From Chitinophagaceae bacterium (GTDB lineage Bacteria > Bacteroidota > Bacteroidia > Chitinophagales > Chitinophagaceae), in assembly GCA_004322015.1 (NCBI GenBank), contig SCQT01000011.1, positions 1 through 38,682 of the forward strand: a stretch of DNA of 38,682 nucleotides, read 5' to 3'. The notes below the pieces were generated by a model. That model ran no database searches. It was not told where the DNA came from and worked only from the letters and a program-made list of their open reading frames with translations. Position numbers and translations under genes: made by a program. Below, piece after piece: positions 25,039-34,137 of the stretch (the stretch's first letter is position 1; each line of letters opens with the position of its first letter).

Positions 25039-26334
25039 TCAGGCTTTTAACAGATTTTTGTCTTTGCCAAGCTGTGCGGAAATAAGCGGCGCCTTAGGAG
25101 CCAGAAAGAATCCCGTCAGGCTGGCAAACATGATAGGAATAAATTGTGTGTATCCGGTCATGGTGGCTACTAAAAGGATCGTGCTGATAGGGGTGCGTGT
25201 CACACAGGCATTGACGGCAGCCATGCAGCAGACAATGGCCAGGGCAACGCTTTGATCTCCCGGATATATCTGATAAACCAATAAGCCCGTAGCTGCACCT
25301 ATAAAAAATAGGGGAATAATAAATCCTCCCCGCCATCCCGAGGTGACCGTCAGCGACATACTTATAATTTTTATAATAATGATCATTATAAGCATTTTGA
25401 GGGCAAAAGTTCCTGCGAGTAAATCCTGAAGTTGATAATGGCTGAAGAAACGGGTAATCGGCAGTTTCCATCCCATAATACCCATCAGGATACCTGCCAG
25501 GGTGGTTTGTAAGTAAATGGGTAAATGCATTTTTTTAAAGGCCTTCTTGAAGTTTTTAAAAACCCAGATAGTCCCCCATCCGATGAGTGCACCGATAACG
25601 CCATAAAACATTCCCCAGAAGAAATCCAGTACTTCAGGTGCATGATGTACATTGATAAACCATACAGGCGCCAGGCTCAGTTTAGAGATGATGATGTAAA
25701 TAATATAGCTTGTACCGCTGGCAACGAATGCAGGGATCAAAGCCTGGTAGTATTCCACCACATGTTTGTGGTGCATGATCTCCAGGGCAAATAAACTTCC
25801 GCCCAATGGAGCGCCAAACATAGCCGTAAAGCCGGTGGCCATTCCGGCAATGGTCATAGACCGGTAATCTTCTCCTTTAAGCTGCAGTTTCTTAGCCATC
25901 CAGGAGCCGATAGAACCAATCACCTGGACCATGGGGGCTTCGGGCCCGGCGCTGCTGCCCACACCGATACCTAATGCCGAAGTAACGATCATGGAGGGGT
26001 TGTGCCTGGTCTCGAGACGTCCCCCATTGAACCGGACGTTGTTAACTACCAGGTCCATTTCACCCGGTTCGCTCACAAAATGTATGATCAGCCCGATAAT
26101 CAATCCACCGCCGCCCATAACAAGGATCACCTCCCACCCGGCATTAAATTGGCCGAAAAATCTCATCAGAAAGTTGATCAGCAGCCAATATAATCCTGCG
26201 ACAATTCCGCCTACAATACCTAAAGATGCCCACATAAAAAACTGCTTGGTAAATACGAAAGGGTTAAGTCTTAAAGGAGCATTGATCTGGTTGCGGAGGG
26301 CAATCCACTTACGCTTTCGGGAAAATTCTGTCAT
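25039..26334 (-). CDS. ClC-family chloride channel or H+/Cl- antiporter
   Basis: This 431-aa polytopic membrane protein has about ten hydrophobic segments and the ClC hallmarks. GSSAGPEAPMVQVIGSIGSW is the GxEGP-type filter with the gating Glu kept (PEAP in place of REGP). GWRGGFIIPLFFIGAATG is the GxFxP-type motif, and VNACVTRTPISTILLVATMTG lies near the end. The first filter motif (GSGIP) is not recognisable. The conserved Glu suggests proton-coupled exchange, as inference. No CBS domains are present. A TACCTTTG element on the minus strand (26399-26392) drives this gene and the lipid kinase 4 nt downstream. Confidence 0.9.
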   Translation of the reverse strand: MTEFSRKRKWIALRNQINAPLRLNPFVFTKQFFMWASLGIVGGIVAGLYWLLINFLMRFFGQFNAGWEVILVMGGGGLIIGLIIHFVSEPGEMDLVVNNVRFNGGRLETRHNPSMIVTSALGIGVGSSAGPEAPMVQVIGSIGSWMAKKLQLKGEDYRSMTIAGMATGFTAMFGAPLGGSLFALEIMHHKHVVEYYQALIPAFVASGTSYIIYIIISKLSLAPVWFINVHHAPEVLDFFWGMFYGVIGALIGWGTIWVFKNFKKAFKKMHLPIYLQTTLAGILMGIMGWKLPITRFFSHYQLQDLLAGTFALKMLIMIIIIKIISMSLTVTSGWRGGFIIPLFFIGAATGLLVYQIYPGDQSVALAIVCCMAAVNACVTRTPISTILLVATMTGYTQFIPIMFASLTGFFLAPKAPLISAQLGKDKNLLKA

Positions 26335-26391
26335 AACCTATTTTAATAATCTTATTTCAGAAAGCAGTATTCAGGGGGCCTAAAATTGCCG

Positions 26392-26399
26392 CAAAGGTA
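26392..26399 (-). promoter_or_regulatory. -7 element of the ClC/lipid kinase operon
   Basis: On the minus strand this reads TACCTTTG, followed by CGGC, and lies 57 nt before the ClC start. It is a perfect TAnnTTTG element in the only spacer that could serve the two-gene operon. Confidence 0.6.
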
Positions 26400-26434
26400 A
26401 TGGAGAGAAGCGAAAAAATTAACTCCATCTGAAA

Positions 26435-29053
26435 TTAACGGGTTTTCTTCGCCAATACTACCGGTATTTTGTAGCTTCTAAGCTTTCCCTGATTGTTAAA
26501 AATTTCTGCATAGATCACGTAAATCCCCGAAGGCATGATCTGCATTTTATCGTTCTTCCCATCCCATATAATCTTTCCATGAGCGCCTAATAAGGCATTG
26601 TTCAGCAAATGACGGATCAAATGTCCTTGTGAATCAAAAACTGATATCCTGCCTGAATACCCCGGCGCAGCAATATGATAAATGATATTCGTTTGATCAT
26701 CTATCCCGTCATTATCCGGAGAAAATACTTTGGGAACGGCTTCAAAAACGTGATCAAAAAAATCCGCCGTCAGTGACTGGGAGTTCAGATAAGTGGGAGT
26801 GGCATAACCTGTGGCAGAAGAGGCAGAATGCCAGTTCTGAGGGTCATCGCTTTTTCCCTGATCATTAATACGTTCTAAGGAAACGCCTTCCTGATTATGA
26901 AGAAGTTCGTTATGTTCATTTCCATGATAGGGTACTTCATCAATTATTTTTTCGTTGCCCGCCAAGAGGACAACCGTTCCTTCCCGGTTGGGATAAGAGG
27001 GTAGAGAAGCGGCCTCTATAATAGCATCAGGCGATTTACAGAAATACTGTCGCATTAAATCACTTTTATCCTGAGTGATCACTACATATTCACCGGGAAA
27101 AAGATAATAAGGAGTATCCGTAATATTTTTGATGGCCGCCACTTTGTTTTCTTTATTCCGGTTGGCTAACTGCAGGGAGCCTATATCTATGATCTTAGTT
27201 GAATGATTGTACAATTCCACAAAATCCTGACTGCCCTTTTTGGGGTGAAAGAGGATTTCATTGATGACCACATCAAAATTGTCCGCAGGTTCCGGAATGC
27301 CAAACCGCGTTTCAACCTCAAGTCCCGTTTGAATTTGAGCGCAACCGGCTAAATTTTTAACTTTCAAAGAATACTCTTTTCCTTTTTCCAAAGGAAATGA
27401 CAAATGCAGGGAAACTGTATTGGATGAGGGCAGGCCCGGGAGTGCGGTAAACACCGTATTACCATAGATCAGATAGTGTTCCCGATGGGAAGCCACTTCA
27501 TTATCAGGAGCTATATTGAAATGGGCAATGATATTCATACTATCTGACACTTCTATATATCGCAATTCCAGAAACGGGACCGGATCTGCCTCATCCTCCC
27601 GCACAGAATTCTCCTTACCCGGAGTTCCGCCGAGGGGATCCACACTCGCTGTCCAGTTGCTGTTTCCCAAGCAGGGGATCTTTGTATTTTTCATTTCCAG
27701 CGACCATCCTCCCCCTGATTTGGATTTATCCTGATAAGTGTTTTTGTTATATATCACCCGATGCATCACCCTGCCTGTTTTATCCAGGATTTTTAAAGTG
27801 TCTCCGTTATTATTTAGTGTCGGAAGACTTTTCAGGTTAATAAATTTCCCATAGGGAGCGAATGAAGTATCCGCTTTTATGTCACAAAGTATGACTAAAT
27901 GATTAGGTCTTAACATCCAGGGAGGTAAGACTGTGCAACGTGTGTGATTACAGAATTGCCAGCCCTCTGTATTGACCGGATAGGATGAAATATTTTTTAG
28001 CTCCACGTACTCGAACCCGGGTAACCCATGTGAATGAGATGGATCGGGATAAATTTCATCTATGATCACTTCATAAGGTAACGGTTCATAATATAAAAAT
28101 GAAACAGCGGTGTCCAGTTTGTTGCCGGCGAGGTCAGAGATGTTCTTCAGTTGTATATGATATAATTGCTTTTGTGTTATGTTTTTTTCAAAATATAACT
28201 GAACAAGATTCCTTGCCTTAGGATTTAATATAGCGCTGTCCGGCATCATCAATCCGTTACCGGCAGTATAATTCAATACGTTTTCTGCTTCTTTTTGATC
28301 TAAGGCTTCAGAAAATAATAAATACACATGATGATCATCCATTGTATAAATTTCTTTCACAAAAGGAGGTACCGTATCGGGAGAAAAGGGAACGATTTTT
28401 ATATTGTCAAAAAAATGTTTTTCTGCAGCCGTTTTTCCCGATTGAAAAACCACCATGCTGAAATAATTACTTATAATATAGGTGCTGTCTGTGGCTTTTC
28501 CTTCAGGGAAATATTGTGTACCTGTTCCTGTATCGTCCGTATATAAGGACCATTGATAGTGGTCATCGCAGATTACTTTTATTTTTAAAATGTTATTGCT
28601 GTGATTGGTAAGTCCGGCTCTCCCTTTGATCAATAAAATATCTTTGCTGCTGTCTCTGCGGTATAAGCAAATATCATCCTGCGCGCTGCCAATTTTTACA
28701 AAATAACCATGAGTTGCATTGCAGGAGGACAGGCCGCATCGCGGATCTTCCTGATCGGATGCTACATATACTTCCACATAATTTTTGGAAGAAGTATTGA
28801 ATTTTAACTGCATCCGGAATTCCCAGGCAGTATTTTGAAGAAAGGCAGAAACTGTGCTTAAATGGAAGGAGGTTGTTGCATTGGCATCCGAAGCTGTAAA
28901 ATGACTTTGTAATACGCCGTTATTGATCCGCCAATAAGCCGTATCGCCGGTCCAAACAGGAGAGTGATTGAAATTTTCATCTGAAAAATCTTCGCTTATC
29001 TGTGCTGTGGCAGCTATTGGTAAAAGAAAAAAGGGTAACAGGAAGAGTTTCAT
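26435..29053 (-). CDS. Secreted lamin-tail-domain protein with T9SS-type C-terminus
   Basis: This 872-aa exported protein has signal peptide MKLFLLPFFLLPIAATAQ. An N-terminal lectin-like sandwich follows (about 20-220, SEDFSDENFNHSPVWTGD). A small Ig-like domain comes next (PPFVKEIYTMDDHHVYLLFSEAL). Two lamin-tail domains begin VIIDEIYPDPSHS (about 335) and VVINEILFHPKKGSQDF (about 600). The C-terminal domain starts VFSPDNDGIDDQTN and ends SGIYVIYAEIFNNQG..., the form recognised by the type IX system. It is therefore probable cargo for the PorV-dependent pathway. The role may be surface or extracellular; no catalytic residues are visible. Confidence 0.85.
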   Translation of the reverse strand: MKLFLLPFFLLPIAATAQISEDFSDENFNHSPVWTGDTAYWRINNGVLQSHFTASDANATTSFHLSTVSAFLQNTAWEFRMQLKFNTSSKNYVEVYVASDQEDPRCGLSSCNATHGYFVKIGSAQDDICLYRRDSSKDILLIKGRAGLTNHSNNILKIKVICDDHYQWSLYTDDTGTGTQYFPEGKATDSTYIISNYFSMVVFQSGKTAAEKHFFDNIKIVPFSPDTVPPFVKEIYTMDDHHVYLLFSEALDQKEAENVLNYTAGNGLMMPDSAILNPKARNLVQLYFEKNITQKQLYHIQLKNISDLAGNKLDTAVSFLYYEPLPYEVIIDEIYPDPSHSHGLPGFEYVELKNISSYPVNTEGWQFCNHTRCTVLPPWMLRPNHLVILCDIKADTSFAPYGKFINLKSLPTLNNNGDTLKILDKTGRVMHRVIYNKNTYQDKSKSGGGWSLEMKNTKIPCLGNSNWTASVDPLGGTPGKENSVREDEADPVPFLELRYIEVSDSMNIIAHFNIAPDNEVASHREHYLIYGNTVFTALPGLPSSNTVSLHLSFPLEKGKEYSLKVKNLAGCAQIQTGLEVETRFGIPEPADNFDVVINEILFHPKKGSQDFVELYNHSTKIIDIGSLQLANRNKENKVAAIKNITDTPYYLFPGEYVVITQDKSDLMRQYFCKSPDAIIEAASLPSYPNREGTVVLLAGNEKIIDEVPYHGNEHNELLHNQEGVSLERINDQGKSDDPQNWHSASSATGYATPTYLNSQSLTADFFDHVFEAVPKVFSPDNDGIDDQTNIIYHIAAPGYSGRISVFDSQGHLIRHLLNNALLGAHGKIIWDGKNDKMQIMPSGIYVIYAEIFNNQGKLRSYKIPVVLAKKTR

Positions 29054-29118
29054 AGCAAGAGAGTTAAAATTAAAAGGTATAACACGGGTTCAAAAACAGT
29101 CTAAAGATAAAAAAGCTA

Positions 29119-29149
29119 TTTGAAAACGCAGGAACAATTAATACCTTTG
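29119..29149 (+). promoter_or_regulatory. asd: Promoter of asd with canonical spacing
   Basis: TTTG at 29119-29122 and TACCTTTG at 29142-29149 are separated by exactly 19 nt, the best Bacteroidota promoter in the window. The start would be near 29156, about 100 nt before the ATG. Confidence 0.8.
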
Positions 29150-29254
29150 CAGCCTGAAAAATTAGCCATGATTGACAAAAAGTATAAATTTGCTATTTGT
29201 TTTTTCAGTAAAGGCATAAATCTTTAGAAATAATCATATAAAAATCAGGTATTT
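29150..29254 (+). promoter_or_regulatory. Leader of asd with a short open frame and inverted repeat
   Basis: CTGAAAAA (29154-29161) is complementary to TTTTTCAG (29201-29208). Within the leader an ATG at 29168 opens a 19-codon frame ending at 29227 (MIDKKYKFAICFFSKGINL), containing four Lys and three Ile codons, end products of the pathway asd serves. It could be an attenuation peptide or coincidence; no T-run terminator is evident. Confidence 0.3.
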
Positions 29255-30280
29255 ATGAAAGTAGCAGTAGTGGGCGCTACCGGATTGGTGGGCTCGAAAA
29301 TGTTGCAGGTATTGGCGGAAAGGAATTTTCCGGTGGATGAATTAATTCCCGTAGCATCACCCAAATCGGTAGGCAAAACAGTCGAATTTAAAGGAGTAAA
29401 ATATACCGTGGTATCACCTGAAACCGCTATCCGCATGAAACCGGATGTAGCGCTTTTTTCCGCCGGAGGAGGCACTTCTCTGGAATGGGCGCCGAAGTTC
29501 GCCGAAGCAGGCATCACGGTGATTGATAATTCTTCTGCCTGGAGAATGGATAAAACCAAGAAATTAGTAGTTCCTGAAATCAATGCGGAAGCATTGACCC
29601 CGGATGATAAAATCATTGCTAATCCCAATTGTTCAACTATTCAGATGGTGATGGCATTAAATCCGTTACATAAAAAGTATCGGGTAAAGCGCGTGGTTGT
29701 GAGCACCTACCAATCCGTCACGGGAACCGGAGCCAAAGCGGTGAATCAGTTGATGAATGAACGCAATGGCAAAGACGGAGATAAAGCGTATCCTTACCGC
29801 ATTGATCTCAATGTCTTGCCACATATTGACGTTTTCCAGGATAATGGCTACACCAAGGAAGAAATGAAGATGGTAAATGAGACCAGGAAAATTATCGGAG
29901 ATGATTCTATCCGGGTAACTGCCACTGCGGTGCGTATTCCGGTGATGGGCGGGCACAGTGAGGCCGTGAATGTGGAGTTTGTACAGGAATATGAATTAAA
30001 AGATATTGCGGATCTGCTGAGCCATACTCCCGGAGTGGTAGTGGTGGATGATGTGCAAAAACTCAAATATCCCATGCCTATTGATGCGCATGAACGTGAT
30101 GAAGTATTTGTAGGACGTATTCGGCGGGATGAAACGCAACCTAAAACGCTGAACCTCTGGATCGTATCGGATAACCTGCGTAAAGGCGCCGCCACCAATG
30201 CCGTTCAAATAGCTGAATTCCTTTTACAAAAAGGATGGATAGGGAAAAAATCTAAGGTGTTGTCCGGACAGGTGGCATAA
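29255..30280 (+). CDS. asd: Aspartate-semialdehyde dehydrogenase
   Basis: Asd reduces aspartyl phosphate to aspartate semialdehyde, the branch precursor of lysine, diaminopimelate, threonine and methionine. The 341-aa protein has the NADP fold KVAVVGATGLVGSKMLQVL, SAGGGTSLEWAPKF, the catalytic Cys126 in NPNCSTIQMVMAL, the substrate segment RVTATAVRIPVMGGHSEAVNVEF with the active-site His, and the DNLRKGAATNAVQIAE end. It is of the common bacterial length. A strong promoter and roughly 100-nt leader precede it. It converges with a small minus-strand gene 4 nt away. Confidence 0.97.
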   Translation: MKVAVVGATGLVGSKMLQVLAERNFPVDELIPVASPKSVGKTVEFKGVKYTVVSPETAIRMKPDVALFSAGGGTSLEWAPKFAEAGITVIDNSSAWRMDKTKKLVVPEINAEALTPDDKIIANPNCSTIQMVMALNPLHKKYRVKRVVVSTYQSVTGTGAKAVNQLMNERNGKDGDKAYPYRIDLNVLPHIDVFQDNGYTKEEMKMVNETRKIIGDDSIRVTATAVRIPVMGGHSEAVNVEFVQEYELKDIADLLSHTPGVVVVDDVQKLKYPMPIDAHERDEVFVGRIRRDETQPKTLNLWIVSDNLRKGAATNAVQIAEFLLQKGWIGKKSKVLSGQVA

Positions 30281-30284
30281 GGGC

Positions 30285-30632
30285 TTACCATTTTTCATCA
30301 TCCGGAATATTCCCGTGGCTATTGTTGAATTGTTGCCTTGTATGAATTTTTTGCAAAGTCCTTTCTAAAATAAGTCCTGCTATCATGGAACCCGCATCCT
30401 GTTCGGGATGATTATGCAGCATTTCAGTTACTTTTTGTTCGGGAACATCCACCCGGTACAAAATGTATATCACCTGGTTAAAGTCTTTGTCCAATAGAAA
30501 ACGAATATGTGCTGCGAGTTTTTCTGCTATTTGCCGATAAGCAATCACACCATTCAGGGGGAGGGAAAACCGTAAATCTGTTTCCTCCTCTAATACTTCC
30601 AACAGCCTGTCTTTTTGGATGTCATCATGCAT
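30285..30632 (-). CDS. Hypothetical protein (115 aa)
   Basis: I cannot name this family. The 115-aa sequence is soluble and acidic, beginning DDIQKDRLLEVLEEETDLRFSLPLNG and then YRQIAEKLAAHIRFLLDKDFNQVIYILYRVDVPEQKVTEML and AGSMIAGLILERTLQKI. The long helices and the VDVPEQKV turn look like a real conserved small protein. The start lies 16 nt after the DUF6263-like gene, so they are likely co-transcribed. It converges with asd. Confidence 0.72.
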   Translation of the reverse strand: MHDDIQKDRLLEVLEEETDLRFSLPLNGVIAYRQIAEKLAAHIRFLLDKDFNQVIYILYRVDVPEQKVTEMLHNHPEQDAGSMIAGLILERTLQKIHTRQQFNNSHGNIPDDEKW

Positions 30633-30648
30633 ATTAAAATGCTATCGG

Positions 30649-31593
30649 CTAAAGATGTTTGAATTGATAACTGGCATCTTTCACCACACGCACAGGCACC
30701 TTCACATTTCTTTTGCTGTTGTTGGGATTAATATAGATATAATCACCTTTCAATTCCGCATGAATGATGCACATAGAAGGCCATCCGGATGATGGATCTA
30801 TCATGTATTGTCCCTGCACTGTGCCTTTCAGATCCACATGACCTTTTTGTCCTCCGCCCAGATCAACCGTCTGAGTAGGGTCTGTGGTGAATTTGGCCTG
30901 ATTGGTCAGATTAATGGCGTATTTATCACCGAAAGTAAGCTTCCAATAATTATCTGTGTGGGCGTTATAAAAGCCATTTGTATAGAGCTGATTTGTCCAC
31001 GTACCATTCATTTGTACGGCCATATCGGGGTAATAAGGTAATACCAGGGCCAGGTTGCCTTTCAATGCCTGCGCGCCGAATTGGCTTTGCAGGAATTTCT
31101 TTAAGGTCTCCCGTTCGCTGGCTTTAACTTCCGGTACGGCAGCTATCATGTCGTCAAAGATGGAATTTAATCCGTTGATATCGCTGATAATTCCGTTGTG
31201 CCGCATAATGATAGTAAACTTTTTTCCGGTCATGGCTTTAAAAAGCCGGTTATAGACATCTTTGCCACCCGAGCTGGTGTTTACAGTAATACTTTGATTT
31301 TGTGAAGAACTGAGCAGGTTTATCTGTTTGTAAGTGGCTTCCAGTGTTGCCTGTGCTGCATTAACGTGAGTGACGGTCAGTAGCATAATGGCATCTAACT
31401 GATTGGTAGTGCGTTGTTCCACTCCATTCAGGTCGAGATAGCTGTCTTCCTGTGAATGTTGCTTTACCTGGAATTGGTCACCTTCAGTGAATTGATACTG
31501 GAGATTAAATTCGTTGGATGAATTATTTAATTGGGCGTAAGCTCCGGGAAAGGCTGTCAGCAAAAAAACAAATACGAAAATGAAGGGCTTCAT
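30649..31593 (-). CDS. Exported DUF6263-like protein
   Basis: This 314-aa protein has signal peptide MKPFIFVFVFLLTAFPGAYAQ and a mature part rich in beta strands: FNLQYQFTEGDQFQVKQHSQEDSYLDLNG, MLLTVTHVNAAQATLEATY, KDVYNRLFKAMTGKKFTIIM, and GHVDLKGTVQGQYMIDPSSGWPS. The layout resembles the DUF6263 family of periplasmic proteins in Bacteroidota, from memory and not by alignment. No catalytic motif is visible. It is the first gene of a two-gene unit with the 115-aa protein. Confidence 0.7.
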   Translation of the reverse strand: MKPFIFVFVFLLTAFPGAYAQLNNSSNEFNLQYQFTEGDQFQVKQHSQEDSYLDLNGVEQRTTNQLDAIMLLTVTHVNAAQATLEATYKQINLLSSSQNQSITVNTSSGGKDVYNRLFKAMTGKKFTIIMRHNGIISDINGLNSIFDDMIAAVPEVKASERETLKKFLQSQFGAQALKGNLALVLPYYPDMAVQMNGTWTNQLYTNGFYNAHTDNYWKLTFGDKYAINLTNQAKFTTDPTQTVDLGGGQKGHVDLKGTVQGQYMIDPSSGWPSMCIIHAELKGDYIYINPNNSKRNVKVPVRVVKDASYQFKHL

Positions 31594-31669
31594 CAGCAGA
31601 TATTTTAACAGTTCGTTTTATATTCAATCATTCGATAAGGCTAGAAGCAAAAACCATGCAGTAAAAATG

Positions 31670-32443
31670 TCATACAAACTTTTCCATAATTCCTAATCCG
31701 AATAAAGCGAAATCGTATTTTACGGGGTCATCCGGGTCGAAAGCGCGCAATTTGTCGGTAAGGGCCACGGCATTCTTCCAGGATACTTTATCATTCTCAA
31801 TGAGTTCCAACCGGCTGGCGACGCGTGACACATGAATATCCATCGGTATGATCAGTTGGGAAGGAGCGATCGCCTTCCATAATCCAAAATCCACTCCCTG
31901 GTGATCGGACCGGACCATCCATCGGAGGAACATATTCAGCCTTTTGCAGGCAGAATTTTTAGCCGGGGAAGAGAGGTGCTTTCTGGTTCGTTCGGGATAA
32001 TCGCCTGCAAAGACTATTTGCTGAAACCCGATAAGCGCTTTTTTAATATCGGGATCGCCGGGGGTGAGATAATTGCTGAAGGCTGATTCTAAAGAAACGA
32101 AAGTGGAATAATATTCCTTGAAAAATGAAATAAAAAATAACAGATCCGTGGCATTAAAAGTACGGTAGATAAAGTTAAGAAGTGGTTTTAAATCCGAACC
32201 CGAATGATGGAGAATAAAATCATACGGCGCATAGTCCATCATGGCAAACAGATTGTTGCAGCTCTTAATGATCATGTTGCGTCTTCCCCAGGAAAGCATT
32301 GCTGCAAAAAAACCTGAAATTTCAATATCTTGCAGCCTTTTAAACTGATGCGGAATACTCACCGGATCATCCGGAATAAAAGCTTCATTGTTATAAAGCG
32401 CCACCTTATAATCTAAAAATTCCTGAAGAGCTGCTTTGTTCAT
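31670..32443 (-). CDS. TIGR02757 / DUF2400 family protein
   Basis: The 257-aa protein matches the TIGR02757 (DUF2400) family found in many Bacteroidota; the function is unknown. Motifs are DDPVSIPHQFKRLQDIEISGFFAAMLSWGRRNMII, LNMFLRWMVRSDHQGVDFGLW, and PLDIHVSRVASRL in the form IPMDIHVSRVASRLELI. The Arg-Trp-Met-Val-Arg and Asp-x-His patterns suggest a helix-hairpin-helix glycosylase-like fold, as inference. I start at the ATG at 32443 (MNKAALQEF); the longer frame to 32524 adds a Phe-rich stretch that is not credible. Confidence 0.88.
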   Translation of the reverse strand: MNKAALQEFLDYKVALYNNEAFIPDDPVSIPHQFKRLQDIEISGFFAAMLSWGRRNMIIKSCNNLFAMMDYAPYDFILHHSGSDLKPLLNFIYRTFNATDLLFFISFFKEYYSTFVSLESAFSNYLTPGDPDIKKALIGFQQIVFAGDYPERTRKHLSSPAKNSACKRLNMFLRWMVRSDHQGVDFGLWKAIAPSQLIIPMDIHVSRVASRLELIENDKVSWKNAVALTDKLRAFDPDDPVKYDFALFGLGIMEKFV

Positions 32444-32770
32444 GGATATGGGAAATATAACCTTAGCATGGAATAAGAAGCGATAAAAAAGTGCAAGTAT
32501 ATAAAAAAAATTCATTCGGAGCAATCATTTTCCAGTGAGGAGATAAGGACTGAATTATATTTTAGGGTGTTAAGCCTTTGGGGCCAATGTAATACAGGAG
32601 TAATCTGTTTAGGCGATGCTCAATGGACAGCGTTCAATTGGGACAGGCTATACATCAGATCGGCGTAAAGAGAGAAACCTGTTGGGAAGAATACACTAAA
32701 AGGAGGTAACTTTAACTGAAAAAAAGCGAATGGATTGAATTCACATCATTAATAACACAGTTTTTACCAG
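32444..32770. other. Spacer between the TIGR02757 gene and the CNNM gene
   Basis: No gene is supported in this 327-bp stretch. It has an excellent but unused Shine-Dalgarno-like AAAAGGAGGT at 32698-32707, 63 nt before the next ATG. A frame from CTG at 32716 (LKKSEWIEFTSLITQFL...) follows it but overlaps the next gene out of frame. A short frame 32624-32710 (MDSVQLGQAIHQIGVKRE...) looks loosely protein-like but is only 28 codons. Confidence 0.35.
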
Positions 32771-34033
32771 ATGAATCAGATACAGCTTATTTTATTAATC
32801 ATTTTGCTCCTGCTTGCAGGTTTTTTTGCCGGAATCACCGTGGCTTTTATTCGCATTAATAAGTTGAAGATAGAGATCCAGAAGAAACAGGGAAAAATGG
32901 CCGGGCGTATCTTATCACGGTTCGGAGAGCAACCCGGGCGTTTTATTACCACCAGTGTTGCCGGTTTTACGATCATCCTGGTGATTTTCGGGATCTTAGG
33001 GGCGGAGATCATTCAAAACTTATGGAAGATTTCGATATTAAATGAAATCCCCTCTCCTTATCTCCGGATGCTGGCAGGTATCATTGCCGCCACGTTCATC
33101 ATGCTGGTATTCGGACTGTTGATCCCGCGCAGTTTGTTCAGGGCCAAGGCGGATCGCCTTCTGGTGATATTTGCCCTACCCATATCGTTTTTCAGTCAAA
33201 TATTACATCCGGTCAATAATATCATGTCGGGTATTTCCCGCTGGATACTGAAGTATTTATTCAATGTAAGGATCACCTCAGACAGCCAGGATTTTCAGTT
33301 GAACGATCCCGAGAATTTTATTATTCAGTCAGAGCCCGGTGAGGCAGGACGTCAGCATTTGAACACGGAATTATTTGAAAACGCATTAAGTCTTCCCCAG
33401 ACAAAAGTGAGGGGGTGCATGATTCCCAGGAAAGAAGTGGAGTCATTAGAAGTAAATACCGGCATTCAGGAAGCAACCAATATATTTATTCAGACCAATC
33501 TTTCGAAACTGGTGGTTTATGAGGATAATATAGATAATATATTAGGGTATATTCACCAGTTGGACCTGTTCAAAGGCCCTTCGGATATTCGTGCCATTAT
33601 TTATCCCATCCTTGCCATACCGGAAACCATGAGCGCCATTGATCTGTTGAGCCGTTTTATGAAGGAAAATAAAAGTATTGCCTGGGTGGTGGATGAATTT
33701 GGAGGTACTGCAGGTATTGTCACTCTGGAAGACGTATTGGAAGAAATCTTTGGCGATATTCAGGATGAACATGATACAGAGGAATTTGTGGAGAAGCAGA
33801 TTGCCGAGAAAGAATACATTTTTTCGGGTAGGTTAGAGATAGATTATCTGAATGAAAAATATGGTTTTAATTTTCCGCCCACTGAAAGTGAGACGCTCTC
33901 CGGTTTTATTATTTCACATTATGAAGCCATACCCCGCGAGCGAACACGGATTATTATAGACGACTTCGAGTTTGATGTGCTGAATGTCACCGAGACAAGA
34001 ATTGAGATGGTAAAAATGCGGATTTTAAGGTAA
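32771..34033 (+). CDS. CNNM/CorC-type membrane protein (HlyC/CorC family)
   Basis: This 420-aa protein has a DUF21 (CNNM) membrane domain of about four helices: LILLIILLLLAGFFAGITVAFI, FTIILVIFGILGAEII, LAGIIAATFIMLVFGLLIP and the ILPISFF region. A CBS pair follows (CMIPRKEVESLEVN... and SAIDLLSRFMKENKSIAWVVDEFGGTAGIVTLEDVLEEIFGDIQDEHD). The C-terminal CorC/HlyC domain is FSGRLEIDYLNEKYGFNFPPTESETLSGFI. Such proteins are linked to magnesium or cobalt efflux; the older name is hemolysin. It resembles GldE in architecture, but the gldE neighbours are absent. Confidence 0.9.
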   Translation: MNQIQLILLIILLLLAGFFAGITVAFIRINKLKIEIQKKQGKMAGRILSRFGEQPGRFITTSVAGFTIILVIFGILGAEIIQNLWKISILNEIPSPYLRMLAGIIAATFIMLVFGLLIPRSLFRAKADRLLVIFALPISFFSQILHPVNNIMSGISRWILKYLFNVRITSDSQDFQLNDPENFIIQSEPGEAGRQHLNTELFENALSLPQTKVRGCMIPRKEVESLEVNTGIQEATNIFIQTNLSKLVVYEDNIDNILGYIHQLDLFKGPSDIRAIIYPILAIPETMSAIDLLSRFMKENKSIAWVVDEFGGTAGIVTLEDVLEEIFGDIQDEHDTEEFVEKQIAEKEYIFSGRLEIDYLNEKYGFNFPPTESETLSGFIISHYEAIPRERTRIIIDDFEFDVLNVTETRIEMVKMRILR

Positions 34034-34089
34034 ATTGTCAACCATAGTTAATCTATAGTTAATGGCATGAGTTTTGGTAAGTCATGGCA

Positions 34090-34118
34090 TTTGATTTGAT
34101 TTATTTGAATTACCTTTA
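34090..34118 (+). promoter_or_regulatory. Promoter of the Lys/Ala-rich exported protein gene
   Basis: TTTG (34090-34093) and TACCTTTA (34111-34118) are 17 nt apart; the -7 element has one mismatch. The ATG is 20 nt downstream. Confidence 0.5.
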
Positions 34119-34137
34119 AAATTAAAATGTAAAAAAC

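Noticed and set aside
32624-32710. Possible remnant of an aldo/keto reductase (MDSVQLGQAIHQIGVKRE).
   Set aside because: Only 28 codons resemble anything and the similarity is loose; upstream sequence does not continue it.
32771-34033. Naming the CNNM/CorC protein GldE because gliding genes are present.
   Set aside because: The architecture is shared by many CNNM proteins and the usual gldE neighbours are missing, so the generic name is safer.
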